Shown: in pieces, positions 18,313 through 26,501 of the stretch
Layout of the letters: every line of letters starts with the position of its first letter
How positions within the stretch are numbered: the stretch's first letter is position 1
From: an uncultured Corynebacterium sp.
GTDB taxonomy: Bacteria; Actinomycetota; Actinomycetes; Mycobacteriales; Mycobacteriaceae
Assembly (NCBI RefSeq): GCF_946221155.1
Contig: NZ_CAMIAN010000016.1
Location: 1-49,063 of the forward strand
DNA length: 49,063 bases
Direction: 5' to 3'
The notes under the pieces: generated by a model
Database searches by the model: none
The model's input: only the letters and a program-made list of their open reading frames with translations
What the model was told of the DNA's origin: nothing
Translations under genes and position numbers: made by a program

Positions 18313-18360
18313 GGTAGTACAGCAAGATGGCGGAACGGTAGTACCGCAGAACGGTGGGAC
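18313..18360 (+). repeat. Two 24-bp imperfect tandem repeats before prmC
   Basis: Units 18313-18336 and 18337-18360 each begin GGTAGTAC and end with GAAC or GGAC, matching at 18 of 24 positions by eye. They fill the gap between prfA and prmC, and the second unit contains the only ribosome-site-like sequence (GGTGGGAC) before the TTG start. Confidence 0.55.
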
Positions 18361-18361
18361 G

Positions 18362-19291
18362 TTGAACATCAACCAGGCGATCCGCGAGGCCACTGCACAG
18401 TTAAACGCGGCGGGCATCGATTCCGCCGCAGTCGACGCACGCCTGTTGATGCGCTACCTGCTCGCCGAGCCTCTCCTTGACCCGGCTGCCTCCGGAACCG
18501 GTGCCAACACCGATGCACCCCGCGCCGCTGTTGACCCCGGCACTTTGTTCATGCGCGCCGACGATCCCACTCCCAGCGCCTATGCCGACTGGGTGGCCCG
18601 CCGTGCCGCGCGCGAACCGCTCCAGCACATCGTGGGTTCCGCGCCTTTTTGCGGCCTGGACCTCTTCGTGGAGCCCGGCTGCTTCGTCCCGCGTCCCGAA
18701 ACCGAACTGCTCGCCGATTGGGCCGCACGTTTCCTCGCCGGCCGCACTGCGCCGCACGTGGTCGATCTATGCTGCGGCCCTGGCTCATTGGGGCTCGGGG
18801 TTTCTTTTCTTTATGACGCCCCTATGTCCCTGACCGGTGTCGAAGTCTCTCGCGACGCGCTGCGGCTGGCCGAGAGGAATGCCCAACTTGTTCCGCAGGT
18901 CAAAGCTACTTTCCTTCAAAGCGATCTGGCTGTAGATGATCCCGTGGGGTTGCCAGCATCGGCTGGAGTCGCCCCCGAAGCATTCCCGCCCGCGGACGTC
19001 GTGGTGTGCAACCCTCCCTACGTCCCGGAATCCGCGGAGGTTTCCCCCGAGGTAGCCGCCGACCCGCACGCTGCCGTGTTCTCCGGGGACGACGGGCTGG
19101 AGCTTATGCCTCGGGTGCTGCAGTGGGCTGAGGTGCTGGGGCGGCCAGGTGGTGGCGTCGGAATAGAACACGACGACTCCAACGGTGCGCAGGTAGCGGC
19201 CATGATGCAGCAACGCGGCTGGCGAGAGATTACTCAACACCGCGATTTGGCCGGCCGACCGCGCTTCGTCACCGCCCTGCTACCGCAGTAG
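18362..19291 (+). CDS. prmC: Release factor glutamine methyltransferase (PrmC/HemK)
   Basis: SAM-dependent enzyme that N5-methylates the Gln of the GGQ motif in release factors. It has 309 residues. The N-terminal helical domain binds the release factor. The SAM motif VVDLCCGPGSLGLG (about 133-146) and the catalytic NPPY (217-220) are both present. Residues 42-60 form an Ala/Gly/Thr-rich insertion not usual in the family. The start appears to be TTG 18362, since no ATG or GTG gives the normal N-terminus. A copy of the dispersed T-tract element lies inside the gene at 18801-18823, where the local codons become unusually T-rich. Confidence 0.92.
   Translation: MNINQAIREATAQLNAAGIDSAAVDARLLMRYLLAEPLLDPAASGTGANTDAPRAAVDPGTLFMRADDPTPSAYADWVARRAAREPLQHIVGSAPFCGLDLFVEPGCFVPRPETELLADWAARFLAGRTAPHVVDLCCGPGSLGLGVSFLYDAPMSLTGVEVSRDALRLAERNAQLVPQVKATFLQSDLAVDDPVGLPASAGVAPEAFPPADVVVCNPPYVPESAEVSPEVAADPHAAVFSGDDGLELMPRVLQWAEVLGRPGGGVGIEHDDSNGAQVAAMMQQRGWREITQHRDLAGRPRFVTALLPQ
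18801..18823 (+). repeat. Dispersed T-tract/TGACGCC element, copy 3 (in prmC)
   Basis: TTTCTTTTCTTTATGACGCC followed by CCT, within prmC codons for SFLYDAP. The T-rich run stands out from the surrounding G+C-rich codons. Confidence 0.5.
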
Positions 19292-19346
19292 CGCGGGCGA
19301 TGGGGTTAAGGTAGACCACGTAATAAATACGCAAGAAAGGGCCGCG

Positions 19347-20006
19347 ATGTCGAGAACCGTAGACGCAACCGATCCGCAGAACCGCGAGGCCGCGCTTGAT
19401 ACAGCGGCGAATGCGGTCAAGGGCGGCCGGCTGGTTGTGCTGCCGACCGACACGGTTTACGGCATCGGCTGTGATGCCTTCGACAACGAGGCAGTGGCCG
19501 CCCTGCTGCGCGCCAAGGGGCGCGGCCCAGATATGCCAGTGCCAGTACTAGTTCCCAGCTGGACCACCATCCAAGGCCTCGTGCGCGAGTACACCTACAA
19601 TATGCGCAAGCTCGTTGAGGCATTCTGGCCGGGTGGGCTGTCGATGGTCGTACACCAGGCACCGAGCCTGCCGTGGAACCTGGGGGATACCCGTGGCACT
19701 GTAATGCTGCGCATGCCCAACCAGCCCATTGCGTTGGAGCTTTTGGAGCGCACCGGTCCGATGGCCGTGTCCAGCGCCAATATCTCCGGCCAGCCGCCGG
19801 CGACGAACGTGCAGATGGCTGAGGATCAGCTGGGCGCGGACGTGACAACCTACATCGATGGTGGGGAAGCGCACCACGGAGTGGCCTCCACCATCGTTGA
19901 CCTTTCTTCCGGCCGCCCGCGCATCTTGCGCGAGGGTGCGGCCACGACCGAGCGAGTGGCCGAAGTTTTGGGCATGAGCAGCGCGGAGCTGCGGGGAGAC
20001 GTCTAA
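19347..20006 (+). CDS. sua5: L-threonylcarbamoyladenylate synthase (Sua5/YciO/YrdC family)
   Basis: Makes threonylcarbamoyl-AMP from threonine, bicarbonate and ATP, the first step of the tRNA t6A37 modification. It has 219 residues and a single YrdC domain. Visible marks are VVLPTDTVYGIGCDAF, LLRAKGRGPDMPVPVLV (a KxR-type nucleotide site), GPMAVSSANISGQPP and STIVDLSSGRPRILREGA. It lacks the C-terminal Sua5 domain, so it is of TsaC length. AAAGGGCCGCG precedes the ATG. Its TAA overlaps the wecA start by one base. The prmC-sua5-wecA order before the ATP synthase genes is conserved in corynebacteria and mycobacteria. Confidence 0.93.
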   Translation: MSRTVDATDPQNREAALDTAANAVKGGRLVVLPTDTVYGIGCDAFDNEAVAALLRAKGRGPDMPVPVLVPSWTTIQGLVREYTYNMRKLVEAFWPGGLSMVVHQAPSLPWNLGDTRGTVMLRMPNQPIALELLERTGPMAVSSANISGQPPATNVQMAEDQLGADVTTYIDGGEAHHGVASTIVDLSSGRPRILREGAATTERVAEVLGMSSAELRGDV

Positions 20007-21178
20007 TGACAGTCCTTGCCCAGCCGACTATCGGCGCAGGTATTCCCCTGCGCGAGTTGGTGTTGGTGCTGCTCGTCGCCTGTACGGTGACGTATCTGGT
20101 GACGGGTGTGGTGCGCTCGGTGATTCTGCGGTTCGGACGGATGGCCGCCCCGCGCGAGCGCGACGTGCATAAGGTCCCGATGCCACGGCTGGGCGGGGTA
20201 GCGATGTTTACGGGGCTGGTCGTGGCCGTAGTGGTGGCCAACCAGCTGCCTGCGCTAACACGCGGTTTTCCGCCGGTAACACCCGATATGACGGCGGTGC
20301 TGATGGCCGCATTCGTGATTGTCGTCGTCGGTGTAGTCGATGACCTCTACGACATCTCCTGGGTGCTGAAGCTCGGCGGGCAGGTCGTGGGGGCCGTGGT
20401 GATGAGCCTGATGGGCTTGAGCTGGTACCTGTTCTATGTGCCGTTCGGTGACGGCACCACGCTGATTTTGGACCAAGTCCAGTCCACGATCCTGACGGCA
20501 CTTCTGACCGTTACGATTGTGAACGCGATGAACTTCGTTGACGGCCTGGATGGCCTGGCCGCGGGTTTGGGGGCGATCGCCGCTGGAACGATCCTGATTT
20601 ATTCGCTGACCATCCTCCACGACCAGGGAGGCACCGTGGCGGCCTACCCGCCGGCGATCATTTCGGCAGCGCTGGTTGGAATCTGCATGGGCTTCTTGCC
20701 TCATAACTTTTCGCCCGCGCGTATTTTCATGGGGGATAGTGGCGCGATGCTGATCGGCCTGCTGTTGTCTGCAGCCTGCACGTCGGCCTCTGGGCGCATT
20801 AACGCGGCGCTGTATGGGCCGGCGGATATGGCAGCTTTGCTGTCGCCGATGATCGTGGTTCTGGCGGCCCTGTCCATTCCACTGCTGGACCTAGTGATGG
20901 CAGTGGTGCGGCGTGTGTCCCAGGGAAAGAGCCCATTTTCCCCGGATAAGAAACACCTGCACCACCGTCTGCTGCATATAGGCCACAGTCAGAAGCGCGT
21001 GGTCTTGGTCTTATACACCTGGGTTGGGGTAGTGGCCTTTGGTGCAGTGGGGCTTACTGTGCTGCCTCTTCAAGTGATGGCAATCTCCTTTAGCTTGCTA
21101 GTGATAGTCGCCATTGTGGCGACGGTGGTGCCGCTCTGGCGGGAGAATCGGAAGTCGAACACGGCTCAGGTAAGCTAA
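20006..21178 (+). CDS. wecA: Polyprenyl-phosphate GlcNAc-1-phosphate transferase (WecA)
   Basis: Integral membrane enzyme of the PNPT family that moves GlcNAc-1-P from UDP-GlcNAc to decaprenyl phosphate, starting the linker between peptidoglycan and arabinogalactan. It has 390 residues and about ten hydrophobic segments. The family motifs are RDVHKVPMPRLGGVA, the Mg-binding VVGVVDDLYD, NFVDGLDGLAAG, ARIFMGDSGAM and the His-rich loop KKHLHHRLLHIGHS. The ATG overlaps the sua5 stop (TAATG). Five bases after its stop begins the AtpI-like gene. Confidence 0.92.
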   Translation: MTVLAQPTIGAGIPLRELVLVLLVACTVTYLVTGVVRSVILRFGRMAAPRERDVHKVPMPRLGGVAMFTGLVVAVVVANQLPALTRGFPPVTPDMTAVLMAAFVIVVVGVVDDLYDISWVLKLGGQVVGAVVMSLMGLSWYLFYVPFGDGTTLILDQVQSTILTALLTVTIVNAMNFVDGLDGLAAGLGAIAAGTILIYSLTILHDQGGTVAAYPPAIISAALVGICMGFLPHNFSPARIFMGDSGAMLIGLLLSAACTSASGRINAALYGPADMAALLSPMIVVLAALSIPLLDLVMAVVRRVSQGKSPFSPDKKHLHHRLLHIGHSQKRVVLVLYTWVGVVAFGAVGLTVLPLQVMAISFSLLVIVAIVATVVPLWRENRKSNTAQVS

Positions 21179-21183
21179 TCGCC

Positions 21184-21654
21184 ATGACTGAGGCGACTGA
21201 GAACAACGATGCGGCGGGCGACAAAGAGCTGCCTGAGCTGAACGACGTATCCCAATCCAGCGACCATGTCGGTCCGCTGAAGGCTGCCATGCGGTCGGGA
21301 GCGCTGGCGCTGGTGGTGCTGGGTGCGCTTTCCCTTTTGGTGTGGGGCCTTATCAGTGGCGCCGAAGGGCTGTGGGGAGCAGGCATCGGGTGGCTGGTTG
21401 GCGGCGGATTTATGCTGCTGACAGTGGTGATTGTCCTGTTTAGCTCCAACACTTCGCCGTCGATGACGATGGGTTTGATCTTAGGTAGTTGGCTGGTTAA
21501 GGCGGCCGTGCTATTGGGGATTTTGTTCTTCTTGAAGGACAAGACCTTCTACGACACTGCGGCGCTGGCCGTGACCGTGATTCTGAGCATGGTTGCCGTT
21601 CTGGCTATCGAGACGTTGGCAGTTACGCGCAGCCAGAAGCTCTACATCAGCTAA
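21184..21654 (+). CDS. AtpI-like membrane protein at head of ATP synthase region
   Basis: A 156-residue protein with an acidic soluble N-terminus of about 35 residues and four hydrophobic segments. Its position before atpB and its topology match the ATP synthase protein I-like proteins of Actinobacteria, which are thought to help c-ring assembly or Mg2+ supply. Sequence conservation in this group is low, so the call rests mostly on context. A strong terminator follows the stop, so it is transcribed with wecA and not with atpB. Confidence 0.65.
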   Translation: MTEATENNDAAGDKELPELNDVSQSSDHVGPLKAAMRSGALALVVLGALSLLVWGLISGAEGLWGAGIGWLVGGGFMLLTVVIVLFSSNTSPSMTMGLILGSWLVKAAVLLGILFFLKDKTFYDTAALAVTVILSMVAVLAIETLAVTRSQKLYIS

Positions 21655-21671
21655 AATTAGCTCGCTACTCG

Positions 21672-21715
21672 ACGCCCCTGCTTGCATCCCAATTGCAAGC
21701 AGGGGCGTTGTTTGC
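21672..21715 (+). terminator. Rho-independent terminator after AtpI-like gene
   Basis: A perfect 14-bp stem, ACGCCCCTGCTTGC pairing with GCAAGCAGGGGCGT, closes a 9-nt loop and is followed by TGTTTGCTT. It separates the wecA operon from the ATP synthase operon. Confidence 0.9.
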
Positions 21716-21730
21716 TTGTCGTGCGATGGG

Positions 21731-21750
21731 TATTGCTTGTGACGCCTACA
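21731..21750 (+). repeat. Dispersed T-tract/TGACGCC element, copy 4
   Basis: TATTGCTTGTGACGCCTACA in the atpB upstream region, not in a gene. Confidence 0.4.
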
Positions 21751-21942
21751 CGCGTAGCAGCGAGAAAAGTCAGCGGCGAGATGAGGGCAATATGTGTGGG
21801 GAGGGGTGGAGGTGTAGCTAGACACATACAAATGATTCTGGAACCAAAAACGTTGAAAAGCACGACCAAGTGGGGGGACCCGCAACGTGTTTCACTTAGC
21901 GATTCGCGAGATAAAGCTGATATTGTTCTAGCGGGCCATTTA

Positions 21943-21971
21943 TTGGCACACGTATGTGTGAACAGTAGATA
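21943..21971 (+). promoter_or_regulatory. Probable promoter of the atp operon with operator-like palindrome
   Basis: TTGGCA (21943-21948) and TAGATA (21966-21971) are separated by exactly 17 bp, giving a good sigma-A-type promoter about 140 nt before atpB. The spacer holds an inverted repeat CACAC-gtat-GTGTG (21947-21960), where a repressor could block polymerase. Downstream, AGGGAC/GTCCCT can form a small leader hairpin near 21990-22013. The remainder of the 466-bp gap from 21655 to 22120 holds the terminator, the element copy 4 and no supported gene. Confidence 0.55.
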
Positions 21972-22120
21972 CGGCACCGGCTGATTAACTAGGGACGTGC
22001 GACGGAGTCCCTCAGTATCGGCCTAACTCTTCGAAAAGAGACCTCCATCGCACCGCAGTGATTCTGTGCAATCTTGCGGCCCAATCACGGGAGAGAACGC
22101 TGAGCGTAACAACCTTGGCC

Positions 22121-22921
22121 ATGAAGGGCGAATTTCACGTACCTTCATTGGAACACGAATTCTTCCCGGGGCAAGTGGATAGCAACCAGCTGTGGTTCAG
22201 TGAGTTTGCAGGTGGAGCCTTCGCGCTCGACCGCCTCATGGTCATCCGTATTGTGATGATTCTTCTTGTTTCCGCATTCTTCTTCTTTGCAATGCGGAAG
22301 CCGAAGCTGATTCCGAGCGGCGTGCAGAACGTTGCTGAGTACTTCTTGGACTTCGTTCGGATTCACATCGCGGAGGATATCTTGGGCAAGAAGGAGGGGC
22401 GCCGGTTTCTGCCGATCATCGCCGCTATCTTCTTCACTGTCCTTGCCGTCAACATGTCGACGATCATCCCGTTCATGAACATTTCAGCCAGCGCTCGTGT
22501 GGGTCTGCCACTGGTGCTGGCTGTTGTTGCGTATATCGCATTCATCTACGCGGGTGTGAAGCGCTATGGCTTCGGCAAGTACATCAAGTCCTCGCTGATC
22601 ATTCCTGGTTTGCCTTCTTGGCTCCACTTCATCGTGGCGCCGATTGAGGCATTCTCCACATTCGTCCTCCGTCCGGTAACGCTGACCATTCGTCTTATGG
22701 CGAATATGTTGGCTGGACACATCATCCTCGTCATGCTGTTCAGTGCCACGAACTTCTTCTTCTGGCAGATGAGCGGTTGGACTCTGGCTGCTGGCGGTAC
22801 GATCCTCTTCGCGATCGCCTTCACGCTGTTCGAGCTCATGGTGATCTTCCTGCAGGCATACATCTTCTCCCTGCTGACCGCCGTGTACATCGAACTGTCC
22901 CTCCACGCAGACGAGCACTAA
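22121..22921 (+). CDS. atpB: ATP synthase subunit a (Fo)
   Basis: Membrane stator subunit that forms the proton half-channels against the c-ring. It has 266 residues from ATG 22121 (MKGEFHVPSL), the start matching the family. A GTG at 22058 is in frame but would add an unlikely leader. The essential arginine is in the penultimate helix region, RPVTLTIRLMANMLAGH. It is first of the eight-gene operon atpBEFHAGDC. The ribosome site is weak. Confidence 0.94.
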   Translation: MKGEFHVPSLEHEFFPGQVDSNQLWFSEFAGGAFALDRLMVIRIVMILLVSAFFFFAMRKPKLIPSGVQNVAEYFLDFVRIHIAEDILGKKEGRRFLPIIAAIFFTVLAVNMSTIIPFMNISASARVGLPLVLAVVAYIAFIYAGVKRYGFGKYIKSSLIIPGLPSWLHFIVAPIEAFSTFVLRPVTLTIRLMANMLAGHIILVMLFSATNFFFWQMSGWTLAAGGTILFAIAFTLFELMVIFLQAYIFSLLTAVYIELSLHADEH

Positions 22922-22951
22922 TTCGCCCCTTTTTAAGTACTCAAATGACCA

Positions 22952-22987
22952 AGCCGGACAACAACAAAAGAAAAGCTGCAACCGGCT
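22952..22987 (+). other. Hairpin with A-rich loop in the atpB-atpE gap
   Basis: AGCCGG (22952-22957) can pair with CCGGCT (22982-22987), enclosing a 24-nt A-rich loop with no G+C pairing. It lies 30-60 nt before the atpE start. Subunit c is needed in about tenfold excess, and in E. coli an unstructured A/U-rich leader raises atpE translation; a similar role here is inference. Confidence 0.35.
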
Positions 22988-23014
22988 GGTTCTCAGAAAG
23001 GTAATGGAAACCAA

Positions 23015-23257
23015 ATGAACGACATCTTCCTCATCGCGCAGGACACCACCACCAAGTTCCAGGGCTTCGGCACCATCGGCTACGGCCTGGCTGCTATCGG
23101 CTCCGCTATTGGTGTGGGTAACGTTGCAGGTAAGACCGCTGAGGCAATGGCTCGCCAGCCTGAGATGGCCGGCCAGCTGCGCACCACCATGTTCCTGGGT
23201 ATCGCTTTCGCCGAGGCACTGGCTCTGATCGGCTTCGTCGCCGGCTTCCTGTTCTAA
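23015..23257 (+). CDS. atpE: ATP synthase subunit c (Fo ring)
   Basis: An 80-residue hairpin of two membrane helices that forms the proton-driven ring. The glycine-rich first helix (GYGLAAIGSAIGVG), the polar loop (ARQPEM) and the proton-carrying Glu67 in FAEALALIG are all visible. This is also the subunit targeted by bedaquiline in mycobacteria. AAAGG lies a little far (about 13 nt) upstream of the ATG. Confidence 0.97.
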   Translation: MNDIFLIAQDTTTKFQGFGTIGYGLAAIGSAIGVGNVAGKTAEAMARQPEMAGQLRTTMFLGIAFAEALALIGFVAGFLF

Positions 23258-23274
23258 TTTCAGTGCGACTGGCC

Positions 23275-23287
23275 GCTCTTTAAGAGC
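23275..23287. repeat. Inverted repeat GCTCTT-T-AAGAGC between atpE and atpF
   Basis: A perfect 6-bp inverted repeat with one central base lies 17 nt after the atpE stop. It could form an mRNA hairpin that protects the atpE message; there is no T-run, so it is not a typical terminator. Confidence 0.35.
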
Positions 23288-23326
23288 ACTTTCTAACCAC
23301 CGCACCAGAATCGAAAGCTGGAGACT

Positions 23327-23887
23327 ATGACGAACACCTTTTTGTTAGCAGCTGAGAAGCTGCCGATGGAGGAGTCGGTAAACCCGCTGCTTCCTCCGCT
23401 GTACGACATCGTCTGGTCCATCATTCCTTTTGCAGTCATCCTGTTTGTCTTCTGGAAGTTCGTTCTTCCGAAGTTCCAGGAAGTGCTGAATCAGCGCGAG
23501 GACCAGATCGAGGGCGGTATTCGGCGCGCCGAGTCCGCTCAGGCAGAGGCTAAGGCTGCCTTGGAGAAGTACAACGCTCAGCTTGCTGAGGCACGCACTG
23601 AGGCTGCGCAGATTCGTGATGACGCCCGCTCCCAGGGACAGAAGATCATCGCGGACATGAAGGCTCAGGCAACTGAAGAGTCCAACCGTATCGTCGAGTC
23701 GGGCCACAAGCAGCTCGAGGCACAGCGTTCCGCCGTTGTTACCGACCTGCGCAAGGAGATGGGTGAAAACTCCATCAACTTGGCTGAGCGCCTGCTGGGC
23801 GAGCAGCTGTCGGACGACGTGAAGCGCTCGGGCACCATCGATAACTTCCTCGCCGGACTGGATAACGTCGGCGCATCCGGGAAGTGA
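23327..23887 (+). CDS. atpF: ATP synthase subunit b (peripheral stalk)
   Basis: A 186-residue protein with one N-terminal membrane helix (about 27-48, IVWSIIPFAVILFVFWKF) followed by a long charged coiled coil that holds F1 to Fo. It is a separate b subunit; the related mycobacterial operon also carries a b-delta fusion, which is absent here. The stop lies 5 bases before the chosen atpH ATG. Confidence 0.95.
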   Translation: MTNTFLLAAEKLPMEESVNPLLPPLYDIVWSIIPFAVILFVFWKFVLPKFQEVLNQREDQIEGGIRRAESAQAEAKAALEKYNAQLAEARTEAAQIRDDARSQGQKIIADMKAQATEESNRIVESGHKQLEAQRSAVVTDLRKEMGENSINLAERLLGEQLSDDVKRSGTIDNFLAGLDNVGASGK

Positions 23888-23892
23888 TCGGT

Positions 23893-24711
23893 ATGCACGC
23901 AGCGAGCCGAGAGGCAATTGAGCGCCTCGAGCAGACCCTGGACCAGGGTCTTAACGAGACCTCCGACAAAGTGGGCACCGGTGTGAACACCGGCACCGAG
24001 CTGTTCGACGTTGTTGAGCTGCTCGACAGTGACCGCGGCCTACGAGTCGCGCTGATCGATCCGGCGAGGGATTCCAACACTCGCGCGGAACTGGCCAAGA
24101 GCCTGTTCGGCGGTAAGGTATCCGCCTCGACGGAAGAAATCGTGTCTGCTGCTGTATCCCAGTCGTGGTCCAACACTCGCGACCTGCGCGACGGACTGGT
24201 GAAGCTGGGCCGTCTGGCCCTGCTGCGCGCCGCCGACGCTCAAGGTCAGCAGGACCGCGTTGAAGACGAACTGTTCCAGCTGGCTCGCATCATCGAACGT
24301 GAGCCGGAGCTGGAACTGAAGCTGGCTGACCGCGCTGTATCTCCGGATGCTCGCCGCGACCTGCTGGCAAAGGTTCTGTATGGAAAGGTCACTTCCACGA
24401 CCGAGGCACTGGCGCTGCAGGCAATTGGCCGTTTGCGCCAGCGTCCAGTCGAGGAACTTGACTCGTTGGTTGACGAGGTGGCTGCCTTGGAGGGACGCAC
24501 TGTTGCTCGCGTCCGTGCCGCAGCTGCCCTGGGTGAACAGCAGAAGTCGACTCTGTCGGACAAGCTGGAAAAGATTTACGGTCGCAAGATTGCGGTCCAC
24601 TCCGAGGTTGATACCAGCCTCCTCGGCGGTGCCGTGATCCGCGTCGGACACGAAGTTATCGACGGCAGCACTGCAGGCAACCTGCGGCGCCTCCGCGCGT
24701 CGATCGCTTAG
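23893..24711 (+). CDS. atpH: ATP synthase subunit delta
   Basis: OSCP-type subunit that links the b stalk to the top of the alpha3beta3 head. It has 272 residues, the long actinobacterial form (E. coli 177). The C-terminal region (GEVDTSLLGGAVIRVGHEVIDGS-like end) carries the conserved family motif. I chose ATG 23893 (MHAASREAIE); a GTG at 23884 overlapping the atpF stop is the alternative. GGGAAG precedes either start. Confidence 0.93.
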   Translation: MHAASREAIERLEQTLDQGLNETSDKVGTGVNTGTELFDVVELLDSDRGLRVALIDPARDSNTRAELAKSLFGGKVSASTEEIVSAAVSQSWSNTRDLRDGLVKLGRLALLRAADAQGQQDRVEDELFQLARIIEREPELELKLADRAVSPDARRDLLAKVLYGKVTSTTEALALQAIGRLRQRPVEELDSLVDEVAALEGRTVARVRAAAALGEQQKSTLSDKLEKIYGRKIAVHSEVDTSLLGGAVIRVGHEVIDGSTAGNLRRLRASIA

Positions 24712-24728
24712 GGCGTCATAAACAGAAG
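24711..24728 (-). repeat. Dispersed T-tract/TGACGCC element, copy 5
   Basis: On the minus strand the sequence reads CTTCTGTTTATGACGCCC, in the gap between atpH and atpA. Confidence 0.45.
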
Positions 24729-24797
24729 CCCTAAGGAACCGATAAAGACCGAGCAAGAAAATAGATGCTGGAAGACGAAACCGAGAGCAGGAAGAAC

Positions 24798-26435
24798 ATG
24801 GCGGAGCTGACGATCTCCTCCGATGAGATCCGTAGCGCGATTGCGAACTACACCTCGAGCTACTCCCCGGAGGCCTCCCGTGAGGAGGTCGGCGTGGTCA
24901 CGGCGGCTGCAGACGGTATTGCCCAGGTAAGCGGCATGCCCTCTGTAATGGCTAACGAGCTACTCGAGTTCCCAGGCGGCGTGATTGGCGTCGCACAGAA
25001 CCTCGACACCGACAGCGTCGGCGTCGTGATCCTGGGTAACTTCGAGACCCTCAAGGAGGGCGACGAGGTCAAGAGGACCGGCGAGGTCCTGTCCATTCCG
25101 GTTGGGGAGAAGTTCCTCGGCCGCGTTATCAACCCACTGGGTCAGGCCATCGACGGCCTGGGCGACATCGAGTCCGAGGAAGAACGTGCCCTCGAGCTCC
25201 AGGCGCCCTCCGTTCTGATGCGCCAGCCCGTCGAAGAGCCGATGCAGACTGGCATCAAGGCTATCGACGCGATGACCCCGATTGGCCGTGGTCAGCGTCA
25301 GCTGATCATTGGCGACCGCAAGACCGGTAAGACCTCGGTCTGCATCGATACCATCCTGAACCAGCGTGACAACTGGGCAACCGGCGATCCGAAGCAGCAA
25401 GTTCGCTGCATCTACGTTGCCGTTGGCCAGAAGGGTTCCACGATCGCTTCGATCCGTAAGACCCTGGAAGACCACGGCGCGCTGGAGTACACCACCATCG
25501 TGGCAGCACCGGCATCCGACTCCGCCGGCTTCAAGTGGCTAGCACCGTTCACCGGCGCCGCACTGGGCCAGCACTGGATGTACCAGGGCAAGCACGTCCT
25601 GGTTATCTACGATGATCTGACCAAGCAGGCTGAAGCCTACCGTGCGATCTCCCTGCTGCTGCGTCGCCCGCCGGGCCGCGAGGCATACCCAGGTGACGTC
25701 TTCTACCTGCACTCCCGTCTGCTGGAGCGCGCAGCGAAGCTGAACGACGAGCTGGGTGGCGGCTCCCTGACGGCACTGCCGATCATTGAGACGAAGGCAA
25801 ACGACGTGTCTGCCTTCATTCCGACCAACGTTATTTCCATTACCGACGGTCAGGTATTCCTGGAGTCCGACCTGTTCAACCAGGGTGTCCGACCGGCTAT
25901 CAACGTTGGTGTGTCCGTCTCCCGTGTTGGTGGTGCCGCACAGACCAAGGGCATGAAGAAGGTGTCCGGCTCCCTGCGTCTGGACCTGGCCGCATACCGC
26001 GACCTGGAGGCATTCGCTGCCTTCGCATCCGACCTGGACCCGGCTTCCAAGGCACAGCTGGAGCGCGGTAAGCGCCTGGTTGAGCTGCTGAAGCAGAAGG
26101 AGACCGAGCCGCAGTCCGTCGAGGACCAGATGGTTTCCATCTACCTGGCTGGCGAGGGCGAGTTCGACGACGTTCCGGTTGAGGACGTTCGTCGCTTCGA
26201 GTCTGAGCTGCTGGAGAACCTGCACGCTTCCCACGGTGGCGTATTCGAGCAGATCAAGGGTGGCACGCCGTTCAACGACGAGTCCAAGGCCGAGCTGGCT
26301 GGCGCAGTCCAGGACTTCAAGCAGGGCTTCCAGACCACCGACGGCACTCCCGTCATCAACGAGCCGGAAGCTCGCCCGCTTGGCGACGACGAGGTCACTA
26401 AGTCCCAGATCACTGTCTCCCGCAAAACTCAGTAG
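24798..26435 (+). CDS. atpA: ATP synthase subunit alpha (F1)
   Basis: Regulatory nucleotide-binding subunit of the F1 head. It has 545 residues. Walker A is GDRKTGKTS, the arginine-finger region SVSRVGGAAQ follows, and the signature PAINVGVSVSR is present. The C-terminal extension (PVINEPEARPLGDDE and beyond) is typical of Actinobacteria, where it limits ATP hydrolysis in mycobacteria; that effect here is inferred. ATG 24798 is preceded by AGGAAG; an in-frame ATG at 24765 has no ribosome site. Confidence 0.96.
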   Translation: MAELTISSDEIRSAIANYTSSYSPEASREEVGVVTAAADGIAQVSGMPSVMANELLEFPGGVIGVAQNLDTDSVGVVILGNFETLKEGDEVKRTGEVLSIPVGEKFLGRVINPLGQAIDGLGDIESEEERALELQAPSVLMRQPVEEPMQTGIKAIDAMTPIGRGQRQLIIGDRKTGKTSVCIDTILNQRDNWATGDPKQQVRCIYVAVGQKGSTIASIRKTLEDHGALEYTTIVAAPASDSAGFKWLAPFTGAALGQHWMYQGKHVLVIYDDLTKQAEAYRAISLLLRRPPGREAYPGDVFYLHSRLLERAAKLNDELGGGSLTALPIIETKANDVSAFIPTNVISITDGQVFLESDLFNQGVRPAINVGVSVSRVGGAAQTKGMKKVSGSLRLDLAAYRDLEAFAAFASDLDPASKAQLERGKRLVELLKQKETEPQSVEDQMVSIYLAGEGEFDDVPVEDVRRFESELLENLHASHGGVFEQIKGGTPFNDESKAELAGAVQDFKQGFQTTDGTPVINEPEARPLGDDEVTKSQITVSRKTQ

Positions 26436-26501
26436 GCGCGGAAGGTAAGTGAGCACAGTGACCACCAAGACCATTAATGAAACAGAAGGGAGGCGATAGT
26501 T

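Noticed and set aside
21682..21984. 100-codon frame in the atp upstream region
   Set aside because: It starts inside the terminator hairpin and runs across the promoter; codon use is unlike the neighbours and no ribosome site is present.
23615..23640. GATGACGCC in atpF as a copy of the dispersed element
   Set aside because: It lacks the T-rich tract and is explained by the codons for Asp-Asp-Ala-Arg; counted only as a core match.
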